A stretch of DNA of 64,000 bases, taken from NCBI RefSeq assembly GCF_017741815.1, contig NZ_JAGHMF010000003.1, forward strand, positions 310,001 to 374,000, given 5' to 3'. The translations under genes were made by a program, and so were the position numbers. How positions within the stretch are numbered: the stretch's first letter is position 1; each line of letters starts with the position of its first letter. This stretch comes from Rhizobium sp. 16-488-2b. Lineage in GTDB: Bacteria > Pseudomonadota > Alphaproteobacteria > Rhizobiales > Rhizobiaceae. Below the pieces are notes generated by a model. The model saw nothing but the letters and a program-made list of their open reading frames with translations. It searched no databases and was not told where the DNA came from. This document shows positions 43,388 to 53,040 of the stretch, one piece after another.

Positions 43388-45928
43388 TCAGCCAGCCGAC
43401 TTGCGCGAGCTCGGCGGAATGATGTCGACCTTGTCGTCGTTGCTCGAAACCGCGGCGCGGTGGCGCGTGCGCCAGTCGCCGAGGAAGAGCAGGATCGGCG
43501 CCGCGATGAATACCGACGATGCGGCGGCGACGAGAATGCCGAACACCATCGGGATCGCGAAGCTTTCGACCGCGCTGCCGCCCCAGATTGCCATCGGCAG
43601 CAAAGCGAGGAAGGCGGTGACGTTGGTGTAGATGCTTCGGGCCAGCGTTTCGTTGATCGACTTGTCGATCAGTTCGCGCAGCGGCATCGACTTGTAGAGG
43701 CGCATGTTTTCACGCATGCGGTCGTAGACGACGACTTTGTCGTTCACCGAGTAGCCGACCAGCGTCAGGATCGCCGCGATGGCGGTCAGGTTGAAGTCGA
43801 GCCCCGTCAGCGCGAAGAAGCCGATGCACTTCGTCACGTCGAGAATGAGCGTGACGATGGCGCCGACCGCGAACGGCCATTCGAAGCGATACCAGATGTA
43901 GAGCAGCATCGCGAGGCTGGCGATCACGACGGACAGGATGCCCGCCCATGCAAGTTCGCCGCTGACCTTCGGGCCGATGACATCGGTGCCGGTCACGGTT
44001 GCCGACGGATCGATCTTGACGATCTCGTCCTTCAGCTTGGTGACGGCTGCCGTCTGCGCCTCTTCACCGCCGTCCTGGCGCTGCGCGCGAACGGCCATGG
44101 TGTTGTTGTCGCCATAGGACTGCAGCGAGACTTCGCCGAGGCCGAGGCTGTTCAGGCCTTCACGGAACTTGGCGAGATCGGCTGCTTCCTGCGTCTTCAC
44201 CGACATCTGGATACCACCACGGAAGTCGACGCCGTAGTTGAGGCCAGGGTGGAAGAAGAGCACGACCGATGCGACCGACAGCAGTGCCGAGACGGTCACG
44301 CCGAAGAAGCGCGCCTTCATGAACTGGATGTGCTTGTCGTAGGGGTAGAAGACCGGCAGCAACGGCTTGATGTTGATGGTCTTCAGCTTGAAGCGGCGGG
44401 TGATCTCGATCATCGAGACGCGAACGAAGGCGACCGAGGTGAACATCGAGATGATCAGGCCGAGCGCCATGGTGACGGCGAAGCCGCGAACCGGGCCGGT
44501 GCCGAACCAGAACAGGATGGCGGCGGCGATCAGCGCCGTCATGTTGCCGTCGATGATGGTCGAGTAGGCGCGGCGGAAGCCGGTGTCGATGGCCGCGAAC
44601 GAGCCCTTGCCCTTGCGGGTTTCTTCACGGATGCGCTCGTTGATCAGAACGTTGGCGTCAACCGCAAGACCAATGCCGAGCACGACGCCCGCGATGCCGG
44701 GCAGCGTCAGCGTGGCGCCGACAAGCGTCAGTGCCGAGAAGGTCAGGATCGTGTGGATGAGCAGGGCGACGTTGGCGAGAATGCCCCAGGTTCCGTAGAG
44801 CAGGAAGATGAAGGCCGCGACGAGGACGAAGCCGACGAGACCGGAATAGATACCCATCTGGATGGCATCGGCACCGAGGTCGGCACCAACCGTGCGTTCT
44901 TCGATGACGGTGAGCTTGGCGGGCAGGGCGCCGGCGCGCAGCATGGCGGCAAGCGTGTTGGCCGTATCGGTCGAGAAGTTGCCGGAGATCTGGCCGGAAC
45001 CACCGGTGATCGGCTCGCGGATAACAGGCGCGCTCAGCACCTTGTCGTCGAGAATGATGGCGAAGGGATTGCCGACGTTCTGGCGGGTAATGTCTGCGAA
45101 GCGGGTTGCGCCGGCGCTGTCGAAGCGGAAGCTGACGACGGGCTGCTGGCTCTGGTCGAAGCTGACGCGGGCGTCGGAAAGACGGTCACCGGAGATTTCG
45201 ACGCGGTCGAGAACCGGATAGGTGTTGCCCTCGTCATCCTTCAGCATCGTCACGCCGGGGCCGGGAGCATTGTTCGGCGCGAGCATGTGGAAGGACATCT
45301 TGGCGGTCGAGCCGAGGAGCTGGCGAAGACGGGTCGGATCCTGCGCGCCCGGAAGCTGCACGAGAACGCGGTTGCCGCCGATGCGCTGGATCGTCGGTTC
45401 GGCGACGCCGACCTGGTCGACGCGCTGGCGAATGACTTCAAGGCTCTGCTGGACGGCGCTGTCGACGTTGCTGGAGATACCGGCGGCTGAGAAGGCAACG
45501 ATGATGTTGCCGCCGCTGGTCGTGACCGAAAGGTCCGACTGGCCGGCGGAAATGCCGGTTGCGATCGTGTTGCCGAGCGTGCGCAGCTGCGTCACGGCTT
45601 CATCGGTCTGCGCCGGGTCGTTCAGCGTCACGACGATCTGGTTCTGGTTGCGAACCACCGACTTCGGCTGGATGTTCTTTTCGCGCAGCACGCGGCGCGC
45701 GTCCTGCAGAAGCGACTGCAGACGCTCGCGCGTCAGGTCGGCTTCATCGACTTCGAGAACGAGGTGCGAGCCGCCGCGAAGGTCGAGGCCGAGCGAGACC
45801 TGCTGGTGCGGGAGCCAAGAGGGAAGGCGCTGCAATGTGGATTGCGGCAGGGCATTCGGCAGTGCGATCAGAATGCCGAGGAGAATGATCACCGTATAGG
45901 TGGCCACTAGCCATGGTGAGGTGCGCAT
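43388..45928 (-). CDS. secDF: Fused protein translocase subunits SecD-SecF
   Basis: An 846-residue inner-membrane protein of the RND class that uses the proton gradient to complete export through SecYEG. SecD half: first helix (YTVIILLGILIALPN), DLRGGSHLVLEV, the P1 periplasmic domain, and helices with GVVLGIGLAVDANVLINERIREE. SecF half starts near 540 (HPGLNYGVDFRGG) and ends with YSVNDKVVVYDRMREN. The fused form is usual in rhizobia. The gene upstream at 46021 is 92 bases away; a yajC gene is not in the window. Confidence 0.94.
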   Translation of the reverse strand: MRTSPWLVATYTVIILLGILIALPNALPQSTLQRLPSWLPHQQVSLGLDLRGGSHLVLEVDEADLTRERLQSLLQDARRVLREKNIQPKSVVRNQNQIVVTLNDPAQTDEAVTQLRTLGNTIATGISAGQSDLSVTTSGGNIIVAFSAAGISSNVDSAVQQSLEVIRQRVDQVGVAEPTIQRIGGNRVLVQLPGAQDPTRLRQLLGSTAKMSFHMLAPNNAPGPGVTMLKDDEGNTYPVLDRVEISGDRLSDARVSFDQSQQPVVSFRFDSAGATRFADITRQNVGNPFAIILDDKVLSAPVIREPITGGSGQISGNFSTDTANTLAAMLRAGALPAKLTVIEERTVGADLGADAIQMGIYSGLVGFVLVAAFIFLLYGTWGILANVALLIHTILTFSALTLVGATLTLPGIAGVVLGIGLAVDANVLINERIREETRKGKGSFAAIDTGFRRAYSTIIDGNMTALIAAAILFWFGTGPVRGFAVTMALGLIISMFTSVAFVRVSMIEITRRFKLKTINIKPLLPVFYPYDKHIQFMKARFFGVTVSALLSVASVVLFFHPGLNYGVDFRGGIQMSVKTQEAADLAKFREGLNSLGLGEVSLQSYGDNNTMAVRAQRQDGGEEAQTAAVTKLKDEIVKIDPSATVTGTDVIGPKVSGELAWAGILSVVIASLAMLLYIWYRFEWPFAVGAIVTLILDVTKCIGFFALTGLDFNLTAIAAILTLVGYSVNDKVVVYDRMRENMRLYKSMPLRELIDKSINETLARSIYTNVTAFLALLPMAIWGGSAVESFAIPMVFGILVAAASSVFIAAPILLFLGDWRTRHRAAVSSNDDKVDIIPPSSRKSAG

Positions 45929-46020
45929 TGTGTTGTCTATCCTTGATAACGCTTGAACCTGCGCTTCAGGCGCAGGCAGGCGTGTCGTAAATGCAATGGG
46001 AGGCGCCGAGGCGCGTGTCG

Positions 46021-46407
46021 TCAGGCCGCGAAAGCGGGCGGGCCATGCGAATCGTAGGGCTTCGCGTCAGCCGCATAGAACGCAGGTGATGTCGATTGCG
46101 AAAGCCAGAGGAAGCCGGGCGACAAGCGCTCGAAGACTTGCTGGTCAGCGGTAGCCGCGTCGCCGGAAGCATAGGTCGCGTATTTCTGCGCGACCTTCCG
46201 GTCGGCTGCCAGCACGCCGCGCACGACGTCGCGTGCGCTCAGCTGCAGCGGCTGGCTATCCTTGCTCGACGAAGAGAATGCGTTGTTGGGCCCGCGCGTG
46301 GGGCCCAGCACGAGATTGCCGCCGAACAACAGGCCGAGATAGGCGAAGATCGCAACGGCCAGTGAGACGGCAACGCGACCGGTCATGCGGCGCGTATCGA
46401 ACCTCAT
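46021..46407 (-). CDS. Membrane-anchored protein of unknown function
   Basis: A 128-residue protein with one N-terminal hydrophobic helix (GRVAVSLAVAIFAYLGLLFGGNLVLG) and a polar tail in the periplasm. I start at 46407 with AGGACGACC upstream; an in-frame ATG at 46446 would add 13 residues. It precedes secDF on the same strand by 92 bases and follows the antiporter gene, but I see no functional link. Family not recognised. Confidence 0.55.
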   Translation of the reverse strand: MRFDTRRMTGRVAVSLAVAIFAYLGLLFGGNLVLGPTRGPNNAFSSSSKDSQPLQLSARDVVRGVLAADRKVAQKYATYASGDAATADQQVFERLSPGFLWLSQSTSPAFYAADAKPYDSHGPPAFAA

Positions 46408-46461
46408 CTGGTCGTCCTGCGGATTTTCAATCTCGAACCGGCTCAACGGCGCAAAGTTCTC

Positions 46462-48273
46462 TCATTGTTTTTCTGGAGAAGGCGTTTCCTCGGTCGGGCT
46501 TATACCAGCCTCTGTCTCGACTTCATAGGGTGAACTGTCATGATGCACTTGAGAGAGACGGTCAAGCATGCCCATGGCGATTTCGCGCTCGCCCATGATG
46601 ACGGTGTCGGCGCCGTATTGCTTCAGTTCTTCGACCTCGGCGTCGGAATGCGCGCGCGCCACGATCAGCACACCGGGATTGACCTCACGCCCCTGTTCGG
46701 CGACGCGGCACGCCTCGAAGGCGTTTGGAATGGCGATGACCAGGCTTCGCGCGCCCTTGAGATTGGCGAGATCGAGCACTTCGCGCGTAACCGCGTTTCC
46801 ACCGACGACTTCGATGCCCTGATCGCGAAGTGCTGCGATCCGGTTGTCGGAATCCTCGACGACGAGGAAGGGTGTGCCTGAGGATTTCAGGTTCTGTCCG
46901 ACAATGCTGCCGACGCGACCGTAGCCGACGAGAATGGCATGGCCCGAAAGCTTGGTGGCATGCACCTCGTCCGCCACGATCAGCGGTTCCTCCACTACCT
47001 CGGTCGTGGTCTCGGCGGTCGGCTCTGGGTGATGTTCCTCGCGCTTCGGCTCCAGCAGCGGCCGCAGTTTGTCGCAGCCGTAGAAGAGAAGCGGGTTGAG
47101 GATGATCGAGATGATGGCGCCGGCAAGGATCAGGTCGCGACCTTCTTCCGGCAACAGCCCGAGATCGACGCCAAGCGCTGCGAGAATGAAGGAGAATTCA
47201 CCGATCTGGCCCAAACTCGCGGAAATTGTCAGCGCCGTTCCCACCGGCTTGCGAAACAGGAGCACGATGAGGAAGGCGGCCAGTGACTTGCCGATGACGA
47301 TGATAAAGACGGTGGCGATCAGCGGGATTGGCTTTTCGACCAGGATGTTCGGATCAAACAGCATGCCGACCGAAACGAAGAACAGCACCGCGAAAGCGTC
47401 GCGAAGCGGCAGGCTCTCCTGTGCTGCCCGATGGCTGAGCTCGCTTTCGGCGAGGACCATGCCGGCGAAGAACGCGCCGAGCGCCAGCGATACACCGAAG
47501 AGCTTCGAGGCTCCGAAGGCGACGCCGAGCGCGATCGCCAGCACGCCAAGGCGGAAGAGTTCACGTGAGCCGGTATGAGCGATGCGGTGCATCGTCCAGG
47601 GAATGACGCGTCGGCCGAAGATCAGCATCACGCCGACGAATAGCGCCACCTTGACCAGCGTCATGCCGATGATGCCGCCAATGCCCATATCTAGGCCGAA
47701 CATGCGGTTGACCGCTGCCGACAACGGCTCGACGGCTCCATGTCCGCTGCCGATGCTGGCAGCCGCGGGGATGAGGACGAGCGCCAGCACCATGGCAAGG
47801 TCTTCGACGATCAGCCAGCCGACCGCGATCTTGCCGCGTTCCGTCTCGACGAGCCGCCGCTCCTGCAAGGCCTTCAGGAGCACGACGGTCGACGCGACGG
47901 AAAGAGCGAGGCCGAAGACGAGGCTCCCGCCTGTAGGCCATCCCATCAGCGCGCCCAATCCCCAACCGAGCAGGGTGGCAAAACCGATCTGCACAATGGC
48001 GCCCGGCACCGCGATCCCGCGCACCGAGAGAAGATCCTTGAGAGAAAAATGCAGGCCGACGCCGAACATCAGGAGGATGACGCCGATCTCGGCAAGCTCA
48101 GGCGCCAGGTTCTGGTCAGCCACGTAGCCTGGCGTGTGCGGGCCCACCAGAATGCCGGCGATGAGATAGCCGACCAGAGGTGGCAATTTCAGCCGGTTGG
48201 CGAAGGCGCCGAGAATGAACGCAAGCACGAGACCCCCGACGATTGTCGAAATCAAAGGTGTATCGTGCGGCAT
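46462..48273 (-). CDS. CPA2-type cation:proton antiporter with TrkA-N domain (YbaL/KefB-like)
   Basis: A 603-residue inner-membrane antiporter: about 12 helices (residues 5-395), LPPLVGYLIAGILVGPHTPG and QIGFATLLGWGLGALMGW in the first half, and GQIGEFSFILAALG in the second. The C-terminal nucleotide-binding domain (about 440-560) has ILVGYGRVGSIVGQNL. Likely exchange is K+ or Na+ for H+, possibly glutathione-gated as for Kef; YbaL is the closer resemblance. I start at 48273 (GGGGAGACAGCTG upstream). Confidence 0.87.
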   Translation of the reverse strand: MPHDTPLISTIVGGLVLAFILGAFANRLKLPPLVGYLIAGILVGPHTPGYVADQNLAPELAEIGVILLMFGVGLHFSLKDLLSVRGIAVPGAIVQIGFATLLGWGLGALMGWPTGGSLVFGLALSVASTVVLLKALQERRLVETERGKIAVGWLIVEDLAMVLALVLIPAAASIGSGHGAVEPLSAAVNRMFGLDMGIGGIIGMTLVKVALFVGVMLIFGRRVIPWTMHRIAHTGSRELFRLGVLAIALGVAFGASKLFGVSLALGAFFAGMVLAESELSHRAAQESLPLRDAFAVLFFVSVGMLFDPNILVEKPIPLIATVFIIVIGKSLAAFLIVLLFRKPVGTALTISASLGQIGEFSFILAALGVDLGLLPEEGRDLILAGAIISIILNPLLFYGCDKLRPLLEPKREEHHPEPTAETTTEVVEEPLIVADEVHATKLSGHAILVGYGRVGSIVGQNLKSSGTPFLVVEDSDNRIAALRDQGIEVVGGNAVTREVLDLANLKGARSLVIAIPNAFEACRVAEQGREVNPGVLIVARAHSDAEVEELKQYGADTVIMGEREIAMGMLDRLSQVHHDSSPYEVETEAGISPTEETPSPEKQ

Positions 48274-48353
48274 CAGCTGTCTCCCCGACTGGAAATCCCG
48301 TTTCAATTATGACATATATGGCTTATATCAACCAATATGGGTGGTTTGACATC

Positions 48354-48614
48354 ATGGGTCAAGGCGCGAAAGAAACAATTCTCACCCCGGCTCTCTGCCG
48401 CGCTGCCAGGGGTTTGCTGGATTGGACGCAGGTCGACTTGGCCGACCACGCCGCCGTCTCCCGCAGCACGATCCGTGACTACGAAGGTAAGCACCACGAA
48501 CTGCATCGCGCCACCGAGGCGCAGCTGCGTCTGGCCTTTGAGAACGGCGGCGTCGCTTTCATCGAAGTTGAAGGCAAGGGCACCTGCATCTGTCTGCAGC
48601 CCGCGGGCGAATGA
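48354..48614 (+). CDS. XRE-like transcriptional regulator
   Basis: An 86-residue protein with an HTH_3-type domain: ALCRAARGLLDWTQVDLADHAAVSRSTIRDYEG (about residues 12-44), then a beta-rich tail that may dimerise. I start at 48354, where homology begins; ATGs at 48309 and 48318 lie upstream in frame. It is divergent from the antiporter gene by 80 bases and could regulate it. It converges with the glycosyltransferase gene 4 bases away. Confidence 0.68.
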   Translation: MGQGAKETILTPALCRAARGLLDWTQVDLADHAAVSRSTIRDYEGKHHELHRATEAQLRLAFENGGVAFIEVEGKGTCICLQPAGE

Positions 48615-48618
48615 TACG

Positions 48619-50043
48619 CTATTTTCCCGATTCCAGACAGCCGGCGTTCACCTTGTAGGCGTAGATCACATGCCCGCGATAATAACCTTCGCTCGGCTGC
48701 CATGACTTGATAGTCTGCGGCGGCTCGGCGCACGCGAAGGGCTGCGTGGTCACGAACAACACGTCGTCGCTGACGGTATTGGGCAGTGCGAAGGTCTGCT
48801 CATAATAGTTGTCGGGCGCTTCCGCCGGCGGCCGCGCATAGATCTTCAAGGGCTCGTTTCTGAGCGTATGATACATGTCCGCGAGGATGTCGCGGCTGTC
48901 GCTGACGATGATGCCCGTCCCCGCCTGTCGCGCCAGATCACCCGCTTCGCGGCTGATAGCACTTCGGCCAAGATAACGCTTCATCACTTCGTCCCCATTG
49001 GGCAGCACCAGCTGGTTAGCGAATATGGCGGCGAGCGGAAAGAGCACGCTGGCCGTGCCATTGATGGCAAACGACACGCGCAACCCCTTGGGCCAGACCC
49101 GATGAAGCAGCCAGACCGCGAGGATCGTGCCGGCGACATAGGCCGTCACGGCCCAGTTGGCATAAGCCTTGGCGATGAGCGCCTGGAAGGTGATCAGGAG
49201 CACGATAGGCACGGAAAGCCAGATCAGCAATTTCTCGAGTGCGCTGCCTTGCCCTCTCAAAGCCCGGTAGACCGCCCAGAGGATTGCGAAGAACACGATC
49301 GGGCCGACGACGCCGAACTGCGCGGCGAAGAACTCGATCCCGTGCCCGACATTGAGGTTCAGCCCGCTCCAGTGGGCGATGCTGGTCGTGTGCTTGATCG
49401 TCGTGGCGTCATGGGTGGCGTTCCACCAGAGGTTCGGCGCCGCCACCACGATGGCAGTTGCGGCCGAAATGAAGAAGTCCCGCCATCCAATCCGCGCCAT
49501 CGGCAAAAGCAGCAAGGCGATCAGGCCGCCGGGCACGACGAACAGGATGGCGTATTTCGACAGGAAGGCGCAGCCGAAGGCCACGCCCATCAGCAACGCC
49601 AGTGCGATCGAGCGCTGGCGGGTCAGGCCGAAATAGGCAAACAGCGCGACAGCCAGGAAGAACAGCAGGATAACGTCGGTCGAGAAGAAGACGGAAGACA
49701 GAGCGACGCCGGGCAGCGTGATGTACGTCACCCCCGTCCAGCCCTCGATCTCGGGGCTGACGAAGCGCTTGGCGAGTTTCATCAGCACGAAGGCGGTCGC
49801 CATGTGCACGAGAGGGCCGCAAAGCCTGATCCAGAAGATCGCGGTCGATCCCGAAAGCTCGGTCATCGCGCGGATCACCCAGGCGATCATCGGCGGCTTC
49901 GAATAATAGCCGAAGTCGAGATTCTGCGACCAGAACCAATATTGCGCCTCGTCGACGAAGAGATCCGTCGTGTCGAAGTGTAAGGTGACGATGCGCCAAA
50001 GCGTCACGCCGACAATGATAAGGATACCGAGGCGTGGGGACAT
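48619..50043 (-). CDS. Family 39-like glycosyltransferase (ArnT/PMT superfamily)
   Basis: A 474-residue membrane protein with about 10-12 helices and the catalytic acidic DEAQYWFWSQNLDFGYYSKPPMIAW segment near residue 30, typical of GT-C enzymes of the dolichyl-phosphate-mannose mannosyltransferase/ArnT group. It would transfer a sugar from a polyprenyl carrier to lipid A or a surface glycan on the periplasmic side. I use the ATG at 50043; a GTG at 50073 would add ten residues. No neighbouring lipid A genes confirm the substrate. Confidence 0.8.
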   Translation of the reverse strand: MSPRLGILIIVGVTLWRIVTLHFDTTDLFVDEAQYWFWSQNLDFGYYSKPPMIAWVIRAMTELSGSTAIFWIRLCGPLVHMATAFVLMKLAKRFVSPEIEGWTGVTYITLPGVALSSVFFSTDVILLFFLAVALFAYFGLTRQRSIALALLMGVAFGCAFLSKYAILFVVPGGLIALLLLPMARIGWRDFFISAATAIVVAAPNLWWNATHDATTIKHTTSIAHWSGLNLNVGHGIEFFAAQFGVVGPIVFFAILWAVYRALRGQGSALEKLLIWLSVPIVLLITFQALIAKAYANWAVTAYVAGTILAVWLLHRVWPKGLRVSFAINGTASVLFPLAAIFANQLVLPNGDEVMKRYLGRSAISREAGDLARQAGTGIIVSDSRDILADMYHTLRNEPLKIYARPPAEAPDNYYEQTFALPNTVSDDVLFVTTQPFACAEPPQTIKSWQPSEGYYRGHVIYAYKVNAGCLESGK

Positions 50044-50146
50044 GCGTCTGATTTCCGTAACTGGACAAACCACCGCCGGCCAAAGCGCAACACTTCGCCG
50101 GCTCGGTGGTTAAACACGTCCATTACTGTTGTTTTATGACGGGAAT

Positions 50147-50260
50147 TCAAAGCACCCGCAGAGGCAGGGCGACACGGCCCGCTTCAATACGGTCGAGAAG
50201 TGCGACGGCTGTGAGAACAGACACGGCAAGAAAACATGCACCCAAACCCAGAACAATCAT
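50147..50260 (-). CDS. Possible 37-residue membrane protein
   Basis: A short minus-strand frame: one hydrophobic helix (MIVLGLGACFLAVSVLTAVA) and a short charged tail (LLDRIEAGRVALPLRVL). AGGGA 10 bases before the ATG supports translation. It lies in the gap between the glycosyltransferase and the che operon. It could be a chance frame, so confidence is limited. Confidence 0.4.
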   Translation of the reverse strand: MIVLGLGACFLAVSVLTAVALLDRIEAGRVALPLRVL

Positions 50261-50687
50261 TGCTCAATCCCTATGACGTCATGTCGTGATTTGGCGGGGA
50301 TATAACACGAAGCTTGCTTCGAACTTGTAGCAGCGGCGCAACGTCACACCAGTATTTCATGGATGGTTATTCGCGTTGCTCCGAAAGCCGACATTCATAA
50401 AATGGGTATTAACCTTCAGGCAAGGAATTAACCATAAACATTGCAATACACGTCGGAATGGGAAAATTTTAGCGTTCCTAGCAGGCATGACGCCGAACCG
50501 CCGTACCGGCTTAATCCGGTATCGATCTCTCAAGTAGCTCTAAGATAGTCCGCACTGATCGCGACAGGTCCGACCGCCGGCGTTAGCCCGCGTCAGGTCC
50601 GCACGCATCCGTGTTGGTGTCAGGAGGCTTGATTTCTCTTCGGGCGATATGCCCGGGCATTGGTTGGGGACAGGCGTGGGGCAGAAT
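50261..50687 (+). promoter_or_regulatory. Upstream region of the che operon
   Basis: 427 bases without a gene. Visible structures are a CGAAGC-TT-GCTTCG palindrome (about 50311-50324) and TACCGG (50504-50509) / CCGGTA (50516-50521), with GTGGGGC as ribosome site for icpA. A long AT-rich patch (about 50390-50470) could hold the promoter. VisN/VisR control of this operon is known in Sinorhizobium; the binding site is not identified here. Confidence 0.45.
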
Positions 50688-52301
50688 ATGCCATCGGATC
50701 AGGATCGTGGAGCACAGGCGGGCAGCCTGCGTGACCGCCTGCGCTTTGCCGGCCTCGATGCCGAGCAGTGCGAGATGGTGCGGCGCTATCGCCCGGCGCT
50801 CCAGCAGCACCTGACCTCAGGCCTTCGCGATCTCTTCCAGCGTTTCCAGTCTTTCCCCGATGCCGCCCGCAATTTCGAGACCGAGCGTCAGGTCGATCGT
50901 CTCCATGATCTACAAACGTCGCACTGGGATGTGCTGACCGATGCGCGCTTCGACAGCCTCTACGCCGAGCGCGTCAAGGTCCTGTCCGATTCCGAAAGCA
51001 AGATGGGACTGGACCCTCGCTGGCATGTCGCCGGCCACGGTGTCGTCCTCGAACATGTCATTGCCGGTCTCGCCGATGAACTCGCCGGCTCCTCCTTCCT
51101 GCCAAGCGTCAAGCGCCGCAAGCGCGAGATCGCCGATCTCATGACCGCGCTCATCCGCCTCGTCATGGTCGATGTCGAGATTGCCGTGTCGCTGCGCTTC
51201 AATTCCCTGCGCGCCTCGCAGCAGCGCCAGATTGCCGATCAGCGAAACAGCGACAAGGCCGAGGTCGCTCGTGTCTTCTCCGACGTCATCGAAGGCCTGG
51301 CCGCCCGCGACCTGACGGCCCGCGCCGTGGTCACCGAGGACGGTCCGCACAATGATGTCGCCCTGGCGCTGAACGGCGCGCTGGAAGCGCTGCAGACCGA
51401 GTTCGGCGCGATCAGCGAACGCACCTTGAAGGCCGAGGCATCGGTGCAGGTGCTTGGCCAGTCCGCCCGCAATCTTTCCGGCCACGCCTCCGGTCATGCC
51501 GAGCAGCTTCTTGCCTCAGCCGCGACACTCGCCGATCTCTCCGAAAACGTGCGTCGCAGCGTTGCGGGCAGCCGTGCTGCTGAAGACGCAGCCGCATCCA
51601 CGCGCGCGGCGGCCGAAGCAAGCGGCGAGGTTGTCGGCCGCGCCATCTCCGCCATGGCCGATATCGAGCAGTCCGCCGAGCGCATCGGCCAGATCATCGG
51701 CGCCATCGACGAAATCGCCTTCCAGACCAACCTTTTGGCGCTCAACGCCGGTATCGAAGCGGCCCGCGCGGGTGATTCCGGCCGAGGCTTCGCTGTCGTC
51801 GCGCAGGAAGTCCGCGCGTTGGCGCAGCGCTCGGCCGATGCTGCCCGCGAAATCAAGACGCTGGTGACGACCACCAAGTCGCAGGTGGATGCCGGCGTGC
51901 AGATGGTTGGCCGTACGCAGGATTCGATCGGCAGCATCGTGCGCCAAGTCACCGATATCAACGCCGCCATCGCCTCGGTCGCCAGCCAGACCAGCAACAA
52001 TGCCTCCGTGCTCGATGCGGTCACCACCGACGTCAAGGGCTTGGGCGCACGTGTCGCCGAAAGTGCCGACGCCGCTTCGCATGCAGCCGACGGCGCAGAC
52101 GATCTCCACACCGTCATCGTCGAGCTTGGCCGCACGGTCCGCGAATTCCGCATCGCCCGCAATCGCGCCGAGGCAGCCGAGCGTCGCCCTGTGCGCGCCG
52201 TCGATGTCCAGCCCGCCCGCCGGGTTGTTGAGGAGGCCGACGCGCCATTCGATTTCAACCCTCCGCTCGCAAGTCTCGGAGGCGGACGAAATGCTTACTG
52301 A
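50688..52301 (+). CDS. icpA: Soluble globin-coupled-type chemoreceptor IcpA (McpE-like)
   Basis: A 537-residue receptor without membrane segments. The N-terminal domain (about 20-190) has the protoglobin pattern ([36 protein letters not shown]). A helical linker and a methyl-accepting signalling domain follow (about 290-490, hairpin tip [21 protein letters not shown]). It signals to CheA through CheW. The position expected for the proximal heme His seems to be Glu103. The ATG at 50688 has GTGGGGC upstream. First gene of the che operon. Confidence 0.87.
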   Translation: MPSDQDRGAQAGSLRDRLRFAGLDAEQCEMVRRYRPALQQHLTSGLRDLFQRFQSFPDAARNFETERQVDRLHDLQTSHWDVLTDARFDSLYAERVKVLSDSESKMGLDPRWHVAGHGVVLEHVIAGLADELAGSSFLPSVKRRKREIADLMTALIRLVMVDVEIAVSLRFNSLRASQQRQIADQRNSDKAEVARVFSDVIEGLAARDLTARAVVTEDGPHNDVALALNGALEALQTEFGAISERTLKAEASVQVLGQSARNLSGHASGHAEQLLASAATLADLSENVRRSVAGSRAAEDAAASTRAAAEASGEVVGRAISAMADIEQSAERIGQIIGAIDEIAFQTNLLALNAGIEAARAGDSGRGFAVVAQEVRALAQRSADAAREIKTLVTTTKSQVDAGVQMVGRTQDSIGSIVRQVTDINAAIASVASQTSNNASVLDAVTTDVKGLGARVAESADAASHAADGADDLHTVIVELGRTVREFRIARNRAEAAERRPVRAVDVQPARRVVEEADAPFDFNPPLASLGGGRNAY

Positions 52302-52364
52302 AGCACTGATTTATGACGGCGGCTCACATTCGTTGGGCGCCAATCAGCAGATAGGAAAAGTCTG

Positions 52365-52655
52365 ATGGCAGCAAAAAAGAGTGGGAAGACGCTGAATTTG
52401 GCGGCGACCATTGACCTCAATGAAGCGTCGGCTCTGCGCGACAAGTTCCTGTCGATGCGCGGCAGCGCCGTGACGATCGACGCATCGGCCGTCGAGCGCA
52501 TCGGCGCCCTCGGCGCACAGGTGCTGATGTCCGCCGCCAAGACCTGGGATCAAGACAAGCATGCGTTCACCTTCACCAAGGTTTCGGACGCGTTTCAGAA
52601 AACCATGCAGCTGATCGGTGTGGATGTTCACCCGCTGCTCGCCAAGGAGATTTAG
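52365..52655 (+). CDS. cheS: STAS-like chemotaxis protein CheS
   Basis: A 96-residue protein resembling a STAS fold (NLAATIDLNEASALRDKFL, then VTIDASAVERIGALGAQVLMSA), where no phosphorylatable Ser is certain. In Sinorhizobium meliloti the protein at this place, CheS, binds CheA and strengthens its grip on CheY1 so that phosphate drains faster. It sits 63 bases after icpA and 2 bases before cheY1, the same order. Confidence 0.82.
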   Translation: MAAKKSGKTLNLAATIDLNEASALRDKFLSMRGSAVTIDASAVERIGALGAQVLMSAAKTWDQDKHAFTFTKVSDAFQKTMQLIGVDVHPLLAKEI

Positions 52656-52657
52656 TA

Positions 52658-53023
52658 ATGAAGAAAAGAGTGCTGACCGTGGATGATTCACGGACGATCC
52701 GTAACATGCTTCTCGTGACGCTCAACAATGCGGGCTTCGAGACGATCCAGGCTGAAGACGGCGTCGAAGGTCTCGAGGTTCTGGAGACATCCCACCCCGA
52801 CGTCATCGTCACCGACATCAACATGCCGCGTCTCGATGGCTTCGGCTTCATCGAAGGCGTTCGCCGCAACGACAAGTATCGCGCCATCCCGATCCTGGTC
52901 CTGACGACCGAGAGCGATGCCGAGAAGAAGAATCGCGCACGCCAGGCCGGCGCCACCGGCTGGATCGTCAAGCCTTTCGACCCTGCCAAGCTGATCGATG
53001 CCATTGAGCGCGTAACCGCTTAA
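52658..53023 (+). CDS. cheY1: Chemotaxis response regulator CheY1
   Basis: A 121-residue receiver: Asp53 in VIVTDINMPRLDG, acidic pair DD at 9-10, Lys104-type KPFDP near the C terminus. In the Sinorhizobium system CheY1 does not drive the motor but acts as a phosphate sink that takes phosphate back from CheY2 through CheA. The position next to cheS and before cheA supports this assignment. The start lies 2 bases after the cheS stop. Confidence 0.9.
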   Translation: MKKRVLTVDDSRTIRNMLLVTLNNAGFETIQAEDGVEGLEVLETSHPDVIVTDINMPRLDGFGFIEGVRRNDKYRAIPILVLTTESDAEKKNRARQAGATGWIVKPFDPAKLIDAIERVTA

Positions 53024-53040
53024 ACTCAGGAATTTCTTTT

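Noticed and set aside
43460..45490. 676-codon plus-strand frame
   Set aside because: Antisense to secDF; composition is of the Asp/Arg/Ala/His shadow type.
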